From Maylandia zebra (taxonomy: Eukaryota > Chordata > Actinopteri > Cichliformes > Cichlidae), in assembly GCF_041146795.1 (NCBI RefSeq), contig NC_135177.1, positions 18,186,560 to 18,250,559 of the forward strand: a stretch of 64,000 nt of DNA. The letters are read 5' to 3'. Positions 32,672-44,722 of this stretch are shown piece by piece. The translations under genes and the position numbers were made by a program. Numbering within the stretch: position 1 is the first letter of the stretch; each line of letters starts with the position of its first letter. The notes under the pieces are model-generated. The model did not search any database. It was not told where the DNA came from and worked only from the letters and a program-made list of their open reading frames with translations.

Positions 32672-35638
32672 CCGCTTATAAAAGAAGCTGACAAGGCTGG
32701 CCACTATAAATGTTTTTTTTACACCCTACCTTGAAAATCTCCTCCAAATAGACCTTGTACGCAAAAAAGAGGAAGAGAAACAGGCATATGTTTTAAGAAA
32801 CATAAATAGAAGTGTAGATTTGATCAAAAATGAGAAAAGGCTTCGGACTTCTGCACAGAAATGCAAATTGCAGTGAGGCCAAACATCTGCAGCATTTTAC
32901 AGAACTGTGGAAGGGGTTGTACAGAACTACACACTAAGAATATCTACTGCAGTCAGAGAACTAAAGTTCATTAGAATTACTCTTGCCTTTGATCCGAACG
33001 AGATGGTCCTGCTCCAGAACGAATCCTGGAGATTCCACGAATTAAATTATTCGTTAATTCAGTTAACAGTTACAATACCACATGAAAAAGAAATATGGTT
33101 AAGTGTTTATCCTGTTGACACCCAGAAGAAAAAATCTTTGATATTTACATTATTTTTAGATAATTTAAATATTGTGGTTGAAAGGAACATGTTATATATT
33201 GCTACATATTTTTACATATTTTCTTTCTTCAAAATTATGATTTTTATTTTTATTTTGTCCCCTGTACTAGAACTAAAGTTCATTCTGCATGCCAAACACT
33301 CACCTCAACCTGGGTTGTTAAGTCATGTCACCCATGGCACTAACAATGACCATGGATGGTATGACAGAGGGCTGAGTGAGGCAGAAGAAGAGTCATCCTA
33401 GTCATCCAGATGAAGTAGTGGAAGGACAAATAACAGAGCAAAAAGACAAAAGCTCAGATAGCGACATACAGCTTCTAAGGAGGGACAAAATGATCACACC
33501 TGATGTCCATTATTGATAAGAAGTATTATTACTCTGAAGTGGTGGGATTTTGTTTCTCAGCTACCACAGAGGTTGCCTCTATGAAGGGAATCAACCATCT
33601 GTGGCCTTAGCGGGGGTGTAATGTGTGAATTTGCATTCAGAGGTCTACATTAAACCATGTTTTACTATAGATGCTGGGTGCAATTATATTGTTCCTAAAC
33701 AAAAGCTAATATGTCTTGCTCTGAGGTTTCACCTTCCTGCTATAATGTTTGGCCTTTCTCTGCCTCATTTCATTAAAGCTCCAAGTTTGACTCCCCTTCC
33801 ACAATTTTGAGTAAAATCCTTTTGACTTTGTTGACTTTGTTTTAGCAACAGAATCATAATATCTGCAAAAATGGTCCTTTACATAGAGGTCTCAGGCTCA
33901 TGTCCTCCACAGATGACAAAAGTGGATCTTTGGGTCTTAGGAGGATGACTTACTCAAGAATGTGGCATGCGTTTGTTTCTCTTTGTAACGTACTAATGGG
34001 CTAAGCAAATGTGATTTTATATGACAAAAATGCAAGACGCATTAAGCCTTTAAAAAAACAACAACACTGGAGGGTAAGGGCAGCTGGTTTTTTCCTCTAT
34101 TTCCTCTCCAACAAATACTATTTTCTCACCTGCGAGACATCCTCGACAGCCGATTCCACATGCTAAAAATTGGGGAAAACTACATTATGATAATGAAAGA
34201 ATACATTTGAAATAATTTAAAATCACTGTGTTGTTTTTTTACCTGCCATCTCGACTTTGAAGCTCTTCAATGCGTTTCCTTTAACAAAAAAAGTTGTTTA
34301 TTAAGAAGCATGCAAATTAAGATGCTGTGCACAAAAAGTTAAATTCCATAATTGTTTTAAATTAAAACTGAAGACATGCCTTATAAATATAAAATACTTA
34401 TTTTTCCTCAAGGTGTTTTGCCTATCAGATATTTGCTGTCACTTAAGATCGGTGACATTGTATTACTCACTTGTATTTTTTAGTCATGAAAATGCAGACG
34501 AGTACAAAGGCCACAGTGGTACCAATCCCCACCACAGAGGGAATGATGATGTGATTATAGTTCTCTACACCTGAAAAAAAATAGATGTCGTGTTAGTGCC
34601 CTTCTCTTTTGCTGCAACAGTAGAAATGAGACAAAACTTAGTTTTATTTTTAAAGCAGAGTATAACTTCTATTCAACATTACAAAATTCAACAACTAATT
34701 AAAAATATCTCACGTTTTACATGGAGTGTGAAAGTTTCAGGTGATTTCAGCACTCCATTAAATTCAGCAGTGCAGGTTATCTCGCTGTTGTCATCCTTCT
34801 CCTCAGGAATAAATGTCAGGATGGACTGTGTCTCCCAGTTTCCATGTTTAATATCTTTATGATGCACAATGACCTTTGTACTATCCAGATTCCATGTGAG
34901 TTTAGGAACATGAGTGGGGCAGGTGTGGATGACTGAACAGGTGACAGTGTAGGCCTCCCCTTGAGTGGCTGTCTTTGGTTTAATCACTGTAGGCTTTGGA
35001 GGCTCAGCTGAAAATGAAAAAGTCAGACATAAAGTAAGAGGCAAAATGATTTAACAGAAAACTGGTATAGATGTTTGAAGTCATGGAAAGTTGGTGACAT
35101 ACTGAGCATGTACAACTCAACGCAGTCTTCAACAAAGGAGTACTTGTCCTTGGTGGGGTCATTGTTTTCTGTTAGCACTAGTTCAGCCCGGAAACAGAAA
35201 GGGCCGTTGTCATGATCTTTAACTTCAGTTATTTCTAAGGTGCAGTTGTTCTTGCCCAGCTCTCCCACCAGCCTTGTTCGGCCCTTAAAGCTGTCCTTAA
35301 TCAGTGTATTATCCTCTTGATAGATGTTGCTTTTCTTGTCATTTTTTTCATGCCAGATTCCTCTGAGTCTGGAGGAGGGCAGGTTTCCTCCAGTATGGGA
35401 GAATGAACATGGTACCACAACACAGGATCCAACCAGAGCGTCAATTCTTTTTACAACAGTGGCCTTCCATTCATCACTGGACACGGAGCTACAGATGGCT
35501 GAAAGAGAATTTTGAAAATAACAAGGAAATTATTTAATTATACATATTAAGCGTAAAGAGACTGGAAATAAATAGCTGACCAGTGATGTTACCTGCAAAA
35601 AGCAGACAGAATCCCATCATAATTTTCTGCTTGGCCAT
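32109..35638 (-). CDS. Compact Siglec/MAG-like receptor (V-C2-TM-tail), 11 exons
   Basis: Coding exons (minus): 35638-35593, 35498-35103, 35007-34714, 34570-34471, 34278-34243, 34162-34130, 32753-32730, 32593-32558, 32482-32411, 32290-32263, 32171-32109. They total 1128 bases, giving 375 residues with no internal stop. The signal peptide is MAKQKIMMGFCLLFAG. The V domain has GSCVVVPCSFSHTGG, FKGRTRLVGELG, NNCTLEI and DNGPFCFRAEL; the Arg in FCFR matches the sialic-acid-binding Arg of Siglecs. The C2 domain has VTCSVIHTCPTHVP. The transmembrane segment (about 253-274, IIIPSVVGIGTTVAFVLVCI) is uncharged. The tail comes from micro-exons (SMWNRLSRMSRR, SIWRRFS, KPRFPSPK, SYNYKE) and ends DDYINTADLNIYGNI. 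YINT and YGNI fit Tyr-x-Asn sites; a textbook ITIM is absent. It probably acts at the immune-cell surface as a sialic-acid-sensing receptor. An (AT)n repeat lies in intron 7, near 32623-32667. Confidence 0.8.
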
Positions 35639-38600
35639 TCTTCTCTGATGTTGGGATGTTTGATTGACACTAAAGAAATCAAAACACTACATTTTACCAT
35701 CATAACCAAAATAAACCAAAGCTGTCAAAGTGAATGTTCAAACAGCATTAATGCAAATAGACATTTATTTATAATTATTCATACCAATTTTTATCTGACA
35801 AATACGAGCTATCACAGTAGAAAAGGGATTTCCCCTCTGTGTAATGTAAATAAAGTATATTTCACAAATAAATAATGGCATTATTTTAGTAAAAGTATCA
35901 TATATTGCTTATATGTATGTGTGTAATTTAAACAAATGGGTAAAACGGACAATACCAAAAATACAGCCATGGAACAAAACCTTCAAGTACCACTAGAGGG
36001 CGTACCCTTCATTATTTAGAATCCAATGTTAAAATTTTATTTCATTTTTTAAATACATTTCTGAATGGAAGAATAGAATGTCAGTCTTGTGTAGATTTGA
36101 AAAATAAAAGATATTGTGTATCACTCTTTGTGCCAGTTAGCTGTTTTAATTTTGTGCACATACTGATCCAAGTCAGAGTTTTCTTTTTAATTTTCTCTTA
36201 AAAACTTTTGCAGGATGGCTGCGGTTTCTTTTGGATCACTATCATGTTAGACATTTTTTTCTGAAGCGTCTTGAGACTGACATTAATGTTCCACTCAGCA
36301 TTTGGGAATACAACATTTCAATAGTACTGACAACTATGAATGCCATGTCTTCGCATAATGCCTCTCCTATCGAGTTTTCACCTGAGGTTGAAAACCCCAA
36401 GCAGTGACTGACAAACGTGTTAGCAAACATAGTGGATATTTCACTTTCTAGCCAAGCAATTTTCTGCTGTTCATTAGACTTCTTTTTATGTTCATTTTAA
36501 ATTAGTTTTTCTTTTTTGGTCCTAATAGTGTTAAGGTTAATCAATTTTGATTACACACAATATACACTAATATTTAACTTTCAAAATAATTTTTAACATT
36601 TTTGTGACACAGTAGTGTAGTCATATTTATTGTATAATGTTTATACACAATGCTTTACTGTATATGTTATAACTACAATTACCCCAAATCTTTAAGAAAA
36701 CCCCCCAAAACAAAAACAAACCCCATAACAGCTAAGGTGCATTATTTTGATTTTAAAGGTATGATAAAACCTATAAAATGAACACAAAAATCTACTGAAT
36801 CTTTATCAGATCTATGTACTAGTGTCACCACATACAGGTGTATAATATTGTAAAGGATGACTTTTTTTTCACTTACCTGATAAAGCTGCTGCCTGGCTGA
36901 TCTGAGACGCAACATTCACTCAGTACTCTTTCTTGAGAATAATGTGAGCTAATCTGGTCTGATGATGATTAGCACTGGATTCCCTGTCAAATGGAAAAAA
37001 GGGGAAAAGAAAAGAAGAAGAAACCAAACGACCAGAATAGAAAACAAAGTCAGTTTATTTCTCTATGTAGAAAAAAAAACCCATGAAAGCTGATATCGAG
37101 GTAGTAGTAACTGATTTGTCTGTGCAGATTGCTGGGAGGGGTCTCTGTTGTTCTGTGTCTTCCATATTTGGGTGCATTTTGTTTTACTATTAGATACTCT
37201 GACCTAGATACCCACTCTGACCTCTGGGGGCAACACAAAGAACTGCAGGCTAATTGAAACACGGTCAAAATGCACTCATACAGTCACTATAGAAAATAAC
37301 CAATTCAGACAGAGTTCAGAAAGGGTGCCTAACAGGTGTATTCAATAAAGATTTAAAGTTGTCCAGTCAGAGAAAATGTGCCCAAAAAAGGTCCAGAATA
37401 TTCTACTGTTTCACGTGAATTGTGATTCAATGCAATATATTTTGAGGTAGTAATGGTGTTAGTAATAGTAGTAATCGTGGAATCCATGTCTTTATTTATT
37501 CAACATCTGGCTGCCAAGTCAAAGAAAGAAACTACAATTCAATAACAATTTAAATAACATTTATCATTTAATTTATTTGAACTGGAGGGTTCTTTGATAA
37601 AATGATAATAATAATAATAAAAATAATAATAATAATAATATTAATGTACCTTTTGCATTCAAAAGTAAAATATAGAACTTTTGAGAAAGTTGTCTTCAAA
37701 TAAATCACTTAATAAACAAAACATAAGGAAAAGTTGTAGTTTCAGTTTCCCTCTTTACTTCTTTTTCCTCAACTAAACTTCAAATGTGACAATCTCACAA
37801 AAACATTTAACCTCCTATATCACTTACTACTTCAGAATTCCTTGTCTCGTCTCCTCGATGGCACTTCGACTCTGAAGGAATGACTTGATTCGCTGGGTAG
37901 TGTCATGTGTGATAAGTAAAAAACGTGACTGTTCTGTGGCTTTAATGTGGATGTGTGTTTGCATTGACTACCGTAAAGACAGCAAAGCTGTGCAGAATGA
38001 AATAACCTTACCGTAATAATAAAAACAGATGTGCAGAGTAAAACTGGATCAAAATCTCATAATAAGTCAGTTTATGGATCTGCCTGTTGGTGACTTAAGG
38101 CTTAGAATTTCTCACAGTTTTTTCTCCATTTGTGCATTATGTTGTTTAGAAGGCGATGATCACAAATCCCAAGGGCTTGGCAACTGATTGTCAAACATCA
38201 GCAACACTCACTCTTGTTGTAAAGAACAAAAACATTGATGCCGTTGTCTCTCTACTTCTGTTAATATCCTTGTGAAAAGAAAAAGCCACTGTGCAAACAA
38301 ATTTTTTTCAAAAGATGAATGAAACGCACACTACATGATGAATGAATGAAAAAAACGGAGAAAATAAACAGATTGTGATCATTAATAACTCTTTAGCCCA
38401 GTCTGGGTCTTATTTTTCTCTCTTTCTCTTCCCTGTCAGTGGTAAACGTTTCTTCATACAGGTGCTCCTCCCCAGCGTCTCCATATGTTTGCCTGATATT
38501 CCCATTCACATATTCAATGATCAGCTGGTTAACTCACCTGCTCCTCATAAATCATAAATTCCACTATTTAAGCACACTTCCTGTCACCATCAGTGTTGGG

Positions 38601-39524
38601 CAAGTTACTTTGAAAAAGTACTTAGCCACACAAATTATGTGTGCAACTCCAAAAAACAATTTCTGTCCACTATAAGACAGAGGAGAACATCACAAGCCTG
38701 ATACCTGCACGCCTGACAGCAGGAGGTGTATCACTCCTCCTGTTTTTTTTCACCGGGAGACAGCGTTTACACTACAGTCTGCCTGTAGTAGCTTTTTGGC
38801 AGGAACTGTGACATTGACCAGTCACCTCATTGTTCTGACACACAAAACAAAACTATTGACTACACTACACAGTAGATACACACTGCAAACACACTAAACA
38901 TCACAAATCTCTCACATCTCAAAGGACGTCTCTTTCATTCTCTCACTGCCATCACTCCTAAAAATTCCCCTCTTCCTAAACAACCAAATTCCATGTTGCC
39001 ACATAATTTGTTGATTGGTCGACATGGTACATTTTTCCACCAATAGGAAAGGGGTGTTTTTTTTTCTTTTCTTCTCTTTTCCTTTTGTTCACAAGCAGAG
39101 TGTTTGCAAGCACTGTCGTTAGACTGTGAACGATAGTATTCAGGAAAAAGCATTGAGTATATTTTTTTTATCATGACTCTGGTTTTACATGGCCTATCAC
39201 CACAATTTAAAACTGGTATATATATATTTGAAGGCCACACTTTTAACACGAAAATGGAGAATCATGGTTGTCTTGGGTTGACAGCATCTTGTTTCTATTT
39301 TATCTTGCAGTTTTTCCCAATTGTTTACACACATTTTCTGAAAGCATGCCTCATATTTCAGAACTCTACACACAAATAAAAAAAAAACCACACACACACA
39401 ATGGATAAAACCCTTCAATTCTTCTGCAAGATGAAACTCTACATTCAAAACAATGTAATTTCTTGTCAAAATGGCATTTTGTTTTCAAATGAGACACACA
39501 AACCATCACATGAATAGACATTTA
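35639..39524. other. Intergenic, no gene recognised
   Basis: AT-rich DNA upstream of the compact receptor. It holds an (AAT)n microsatellite at about 37600-37641. A solitary hAT-type terminus, CAGTGTTGGGCAAGTTACTT, starts at 38591 with no partner end. A purine/T-rich stretch of unknown origin lies near 39050-39080. Open frames here are short and unsupported by splice sites or family motifs. Confidence 0.4.
36877..36935 (-). promoter_or_regulatory. Candidate 5' UTR exon of the compact receptor gene
   Basis: On the minus strand ATCAGCCAGGCAGCAG lies a few bases before a strong donor (TATCAG/GTAAGT, exon end 36877). The plus-strand paralogue has the near-identical ATCAGCCAGACAGCAG directly before its own GTAAGA donor at 62049. 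An acceptor (CCCAACATCAG) lies about 10 bases before the coding start at 35638. Conservation between paralogues supports a shared non-coding first exon. Confidence 0.5.
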
Positions 39525-40806
39525 CAGTTTTTTCTGAATGCTTAAACCCTAACTGTGATTCCTGTAGCACAATCTCTAAAAACTATTCAGACATATGGCA
39601 AAACCACTCACTGAGTTTGCAAAACTAAAGCACAAAAACTGCTTTGCACTCAGTTTGCAATTTTGTAACACACACTTTGCAAAACTGTAGGCACAATTCA
39701 CTGCACAACACTCAATTACCAAATTTCCAACACACTCCTAACAAAAGTATACACATGTATGGCTATCATTAACACTAATTTGCCAACTGTCTGGCACACT
39801 TTCACATGTGAAAACTTTTTTAGATAATTAGTTCACTTTGCAATCAGCCTAAGCACTATAATACAGGTAAGCTGTGTGTGCGGAGTACAATGGAGGGAGC
39901 AGAAAGAGTGAGAAGTAGAGGAGGCCGAGGAAGAGGACGTGGAGGTGAAGAAGTAGGATGAAGAGGACGACAAGGACAAGGAGGAGCAAGAGGAAGACGA
40001 GGAGGAGGGAGAGGAAGATGAGGAGGGGGGAGAGGAATGGTAGGAAGAGTAAGAAATAGAATTGCTGATGACATCAGAGCTACAATAGTGGACCATGTCA
40101 TCAACCGTGGAATGACCCTGAGGGTAGCTGGCCAACGGGTCCAGCCTAACTCGAGCCGCTACACTGTAGCAAGTACCATAAGGACATCTTGAAATGAGAA
40201 TCAGTTAGTACAGTCACTTCGCACAAAGATTTGTAGCACTGCCATATGCCAATGAGAAACACACCAATACCATTGATGTAAAAATACTGAAATTGTTACT
40301 TTACAGAATTGCTAGATGACCAGATGCTGGGGGCAGAGGAAGCATGTTCACTGCAGACCAAGTAACCCATATAGTCATTATGGCGATTGCAAATAATCCT
40401 ATACTTGGAAATAAACACTTGTGTTTGTTTTGATGTGTTTGAATAAACACCAGTACTTGAAGTTTGGATCCCTCTATGCTTATGGATCTATGACAGAAGT
40501 ATGAGCTCAAACTGACATAGCCTACCTTGTGCACAGAGAAAGCAAAAGCCAGATGTGTTTTGTATTCATACCATCAGTGTGCAGTTGGCGCATTGTGTGC
40601 TTAGTAGATGATGGCTTGTGTGTACTGTTTGATACGGAAACACCATTTTTACGAAGGTGTGAAGAGTTAATCTAGCTGTGTTTGCTTTTGCAAGAGAACT
40701 ACAATGTTTTGATTATTGGGTGACAGGTTTTCTTATTTGTGTGAAGAGTTTTGCAAAATTAGCCAAAAGTTACAAAAAAATGTGCTTAAGCAATCAGAAA
40801 AAACTG
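39525..40806 (+). mobile_element. Defective IS630/Tc1-like element, copy 1
   Basis: The ends are inverted repeats CAGTTTTTTCTGAATGCTT (39525) and its complement with one mismatch (to 40806), each flanked by TA (39523-39524, 40807-40808), the target of the IS630-Tc1-mariner superfamily. Inside, about 39890-40190 encodes a decayed first exon: an Arg/Gly-rich start and then DDIRATIVDHVINRGMTL, matching the helix-turn-helix exon of the longer copy at 44723. About 40310-40400 keeps the start of the second exon (PDAGGRGSMFTADQVTH). The DDE catalytic part is missing. The first frame has stops, so this copy is dead and only mobilisable in trans. Confidence 0.7.
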
Positions 40807-40989
40807 TATAAGAAATAGTTGAACACTGATGTGCTTAATGTAAAACACTATGACCACTTCTTCTCCAGTCATCAAAATAACTTACTGTAAGCCTCTTTTT
40901 TTTTTAGTGTTACACTTATTACAGACAGTACATAGGTCTACATAAGTGCATGTGTATACAAAACACACATACATGGTACCAAATATATA

Positions 40990-42592
40990 CAGTGGGGCAA
41001 AAAAGTATTTAGTCAGCCACCGATTGTGCAAGTTCCCCCACCTAAAATGATGACAGAGGTCAGTAATTTGCACCAGAGGTACACTTCAACTGTGAGAGAC
41101 AGAATGTGAAAAAAAAAATCCATGAATCCACATGGTAGGATTTGTAAAGAATTTATTCATAAATCAGGGTGGAAAATAAGTATTTGGTCAATAACAAAAA
41201 TACAACTCAATACTTTGTAACATAACCTTTGTTGGCAATAACAGAGGTCAAATGTTTACTATAGGTCTTTACAAGGTTTGCACACACAGTAGCTGGTATT
41301 TTGGCCCATTCCTCCATGCAGATCTTCTCGAGAGCAGTGATGTTTTGGGGCTGTCGCCGAGCAACACGGACTTTCAACTCCCGCCACAGATTTTCTATGG
41401 GGTTGAGGTCTGGAGACTGGCTAGGCCACTCCAGGACTTTCAAATGCTTCTTACGGAGCCACTCCTTTGTTGCCCGGGCGGTGTGTTTTGGATCATTGTC
41501 ATGTTGCAAGACCCAGCCTCGTTTCATCTTCAAAGTTCTCACTGATGGAAGGAGGTTTTGGCTCAAAATCTCACGATACATGGCCCCATTCATTCTGTCC
41601 TTAACACGGATCAGTCGTCCTGTCCCCTTGGCAGAAAAACAGCCCCATAGCATGATGTTTCCACCCCCATGCTTCACAGTAGGTATGGTGTTCTTGGGAT
41701 GCAACTCAGTATTCTTCTTCCTCCAAACACGACGAGTTGAGTTTATACCAAAAAGTTCTACTTTGGTTTCATCTGACCACATGACATTCTCCCAATCCTC
41801 TGCTGTATCATCCATGTGCTCTCTGGCAAACTTCAGACGGGCCTGGACATGCACTGGCTTCAGCAGCGGAACACGTCTGGCACTGCGGGATTTGATTCCC
41901 TGCCGTTGTAGTGTGTTACTGATGGTGACCTTTGTTACTTTGGTCCCAGCTCTCTGCAGGTCATTCACCAGGTCCCCGTGTGGTTCTGGGATCTTTGCTC
42001 ACCGTTCTCATGATCATTTTGACCCCACGGGATGAGATCTTGCGTGGAGCCCCAGATCGAGGGAGATTATCAGTGGTCTTGTATGTCTTCCATTTTCTGA
42101 TGATTGCTCCCACAGTTGATTTTTTCACACCAAGCTGCTTGCCTATTGTAGATTCACTCTTCCCAGTCTGGTGCAGGTCTACAATACTTTTCCTGGTGTC
42201 CTTCGAAAGCTCTTTGGTCTTGGCCATGGCGGAGTTTGGAGTCTGACTGTTTGAGGCTGTGGACAGGTGTCTTTTATACAGATGATGAGTTCAAACAGGT
42301 GCCATTCATACAGGTAACGAGTGGGGGACAGAAAAGCTTCTTACAGACGACGTTACAGGTCTGTGAGAGCCAGAGATTTTCCTTGTTTGAGGTGACCAAA
42401 TACTTATTTTCCACCCTAATTTACAAATAAATTCTTTACAAATCCTACCATATGAATTCATGGATTTTTTTTTCACATTCTGTCTCTCACAGTTGAAGTG
42501 TACCTCTGGTGCAAATTACTGACCTCTGTCATCATTTTAAGTGGGGGAACTTGCACAATCGGTGGCTGACTAAATACTTTTTTGCCCCACTG
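40990..42592 (-). mobile_element. Tc1 transposon with about 200-bp inverted repeats
   Basis: The element is 1603 bp, flanked by TA (40988-40989, 42593-42594). It begins CAGTGGGGCAAAAAAGTATT and ends with the inverse, AATACTTTTTTGCCCCACTG. The inverted repeats are long (40990-41189 and 42394-42592) and nearly identical, as in Tc1 families with internal direct repeats. It encodes one transposase broken by a frameshift (separate entry). High terminal identity points to a recent insertion. Confidence 0.93.
41207..42227 (-). pseudogene. Tc1 transposase, one frameshift
   Basis: The N-terminal frame (42227-41961) starts [18 protein letters not shown] and carries the paired-like DNA-binding helices ([20 protein letters not shown]). 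The C-terminal frame (41968-41207) carries the second helix-turn-helix ([15 protein letters not shown]) and the catalytic DDE core: [23 protein letters not shown] and [11 protein letters not shown], with 34 residues between the second Asp and the Glu, as in Tc1 (DD34E). The two frames overlap at 41961-41968, at a G-rich stretch (ACGGGGACC), so one indel separates them. The catalytic residues are intact. Length, about 340 residues, is normal for Tc1. This copy cannot make a full protein without correction. Confidence 0.9.
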
Positions 42593-42685
42593 TATACACT
42601 GTATTTTTCCCAAAAATGCAATGTACACAGTGTTCATCCCAACCAACACAAAGTTGCATATACTATGGTGTACTATGGCATACTA

Positions 42686-42972
42686 CATAGGTGTCAAACT
42701 CTGGCCCGTGGGCCAAATTTGGCCCGCGAAGCCATACCAAATTACTATTAGAGCTGGCCTGCTGGTATTATATAGCTAATATACATATTGTTTAGTATTA
42801 AGCTTTGCTTGTTCCATATTCAGTTTTTCATCAAAACTTGTTTGAGTCCATAAGAAAAGATTCATTCTTATATCTAGAGGAAGATTTTTTTTCAATAAAT
42901 ATTAATGTTAGCCCGCGACTTTGTTCCAGTTTTGAATTTTGGCCCACTGTGTATTTGAGTTTGACACCCCTG
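42686..42972. mobile_element. hAT MITE
   Basis: A 287-bp element with ends CATAGGTGTCAAACTC (left) and GAGTTTGACACCCCTG (right), a 16-base inverted repeat with two mismatches. The flanks GCATACTA and GTATACTA agree at seven of eight positions, as expected for the 8-bp hAT target duplication. The interior has CTGGCCCGTGGGCCAAATTT, common in fish hAT MITEs. It is non-coding. Confidence 0.8.
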
Positions 42973-43172
42973 GTATACTATGTACAAACAACAGAAGAAT
43001 GTAGAATATGGAGGGAGATAAACAACTAAAAAGCGTGGGTGGACAATGAACCATTTACCGACTCTGAAACACACATGATACATAATATAGACTTGGAGTG
43101 GTCACTATTGTGAAGCATAATCAGAGTATGATTACTGTACAGTACTGTAATTTATAGTCTTGAGAGTATGCA

Positions 43173-44039
43173 TCAATTGTGGGATTGTATGGGACTTACT
43201 TGCACATAGTTGTATTGCAATTCTTTGACTCTTTCTGAATTGTATTCAAATGGCACCCCGTAGAGCTGGTTCATCCTCAGATTATTTCTGTTCAAGGAAT
43301 GGTCCAATGTTGATAAACTGACCCTATCAATATTTTGAAATATGTTGTCTTCTGTTATTTTTCTTTGTATTTGCTGTACTGTTTTTGTCATTATTTTCTA
43401 GAACCATTTATAATGAATCATTTTTATGATTTCAGTCTCCTGTTCAGCAGACAGACGTTCCCGACCACCTTGTGTTGGTAAGCTTTCAGCTCTGCAATAC
43501 AAATAGTACTGTAAAAAACTGTGAATGGACCTACTATGTAGGAATCCAAAGTAGGAATACATTTTCCAAATACGTGAAACATACTTGACAGCATTTTCAA
43601 AGTGTACAGAACAGTCCACAGGCAATATTGTGCTATAGTAATGTACTTCTTGAGTACAGTGAGATTTCTTACCTATTCTCATTTCGGATGATGGATGCTA
43701 CCGTGTGCCTGCTCAAATTTGGCTGTACTCTTTGCCCAGCCTCCCTCATTGTTAGACTATGGTTGACCACACAGTCAACCAAAGTGGCCTTGATCTCATC
43801 AGAGCAATCTCATCATTACTTGGTCTTCGTCGTCCTCGTCCTCCTCCTCTTACTCTCACTCCTCTGGCTCTGCCTCTGTTTCTATGTTGGCATCCATTGC
43901 GCCAAAAACAGAAGAACTCACCTGTTGCCCTTTTATAAAGCTCGGATTTCTTAGTCAGTAGTCTCAGTTGCCTGAACCCACTTATTGAATCAGTCACTCT
44001 TTTGGAAAAACCATAAGCACTTTTCACCTGTTTAGACAC
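43173..44039 (-). pseudogene. IS630/Tc1-like transposase relic, copy 2 (reverse orientation)
   Basis: Minus-strand pieces match the first two exons of the copy at 44723. About 43900-43690 gives an Arg/Gly-rich stretch (RGRARGVRVRGGGRGRRR) and a helix-turn-helix region in shifted frame. The range 43480-43398 gives SLPTQGGRERLSAEQETEII. The range 43391-43173 gives NIFQNIDRVSLSTLDHSLNR and QLYGVPFEYNSERVKELQ. The intron between exons 1 and 2 is still recognisable. The catalytic exon is absent and no terminal repeat was found. It lies head-to-head with copy 3. Confidence 0.65.
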
Positions 44040-44225
44040 ATCTTGTCAACACATTGTCATTGTGATGCACCTGTGTTGCATAATGGTGAGCACAGGTGGC
44101 AAAAGTCAAACACAATTAAAGCTCAGGTGTCACCAGTTGAACACAACAACTCAAAATTTATCACACTTGCGGCTAATGATGTGAAGGTACATATAAGTCA
44201 GAGCACTGGTATGTGAGGCACTACA

Positions 44226-44452
44226 ATGGATAAAAATCCAAGAAGAGGAGTTCGCGTGAGAGGAGGTCAAGCAGGTCAAGGTGGTCAGCGAGGACAAAGA
44301 ACAGTAATGTCAGATGAAATCAGAGCTACTGGGATTGACCGTGTTGTTGTCCATGGTATGACAATGAAGGAGGCCGGACTAAGGGTACAACCAAACATCA
44401 GTAGATTCACCGTGTCCACCATAATCTGAAGATTTAGAGAAGAGAACAGGTA
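44226..44452 (+). pseudogene. IS630/Tc1-like transposase relic, copy 3 (first exon only)
   Basis: MDKNPRRGVRVRGGQAGQGG is followed by MSDEIRATGIDRVVVHGMTM and VQPNISRFTVSTII, matching the N-terminal exon of the longer copy. A conserved GT donor (ACAG/GTAG) follows at about 44450. Only this exon survives; the rest up to 44722 is unrelated or too decayed. An in-frame stop lies near the exon end. Confidence 0.65.
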
Positions 44453-44722
44453 GTTTTTTGACATCATAGTATGTAAATGTTGACGTGTCCTCATCTCCCA
44501 GAGGAGTCTAAATCGTCATCAAACAGCCCTACAGACACAAAAACATGTGAAAATATAAACAAACAGACAATCGGCAGTGATTTAACTACTTTAGGACCTC
44601 TGTGAATATCATTTACAGTATATATCACAGAATTTAAGGCCTTTAAAATCACAGAGCATACAGAGAAAAGTACTAAACTGAATCAATTTCAGCTTTTGTT
44701 TTTCATGATGTATATTGTATTA

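Noticed and set aside
32907..33401. A 164-codon plus-strand ORF.
   Set aside because: It lies in an intron of the compact receptor on the opposite strand, has no family motif or splice support, and its composition matches AT-rich intron.
37840..37900. Possible extra receptor tail exon on the minus strand (CTTCAGAGTCGAAGTGCCATCG).
   Set aside because: It weakly resembles the exon at 34243-34278, but lacks matching splice sites and phase, and no companion exons lie nearby.
39833..40135. Minus-strand Ser/Pro-rich ORFs.
   Set aside because: They are antisense to the Arg/Gly-rich first exon of the IS630-like copy; Ser/Pro repeats come from GGA/AGG-rich codons.
41252..42246. Plus-strand ORFs of 244, 104 and 97 codons.
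   Set aside because: They are shadows of the minus-strand Tc1 transposase.
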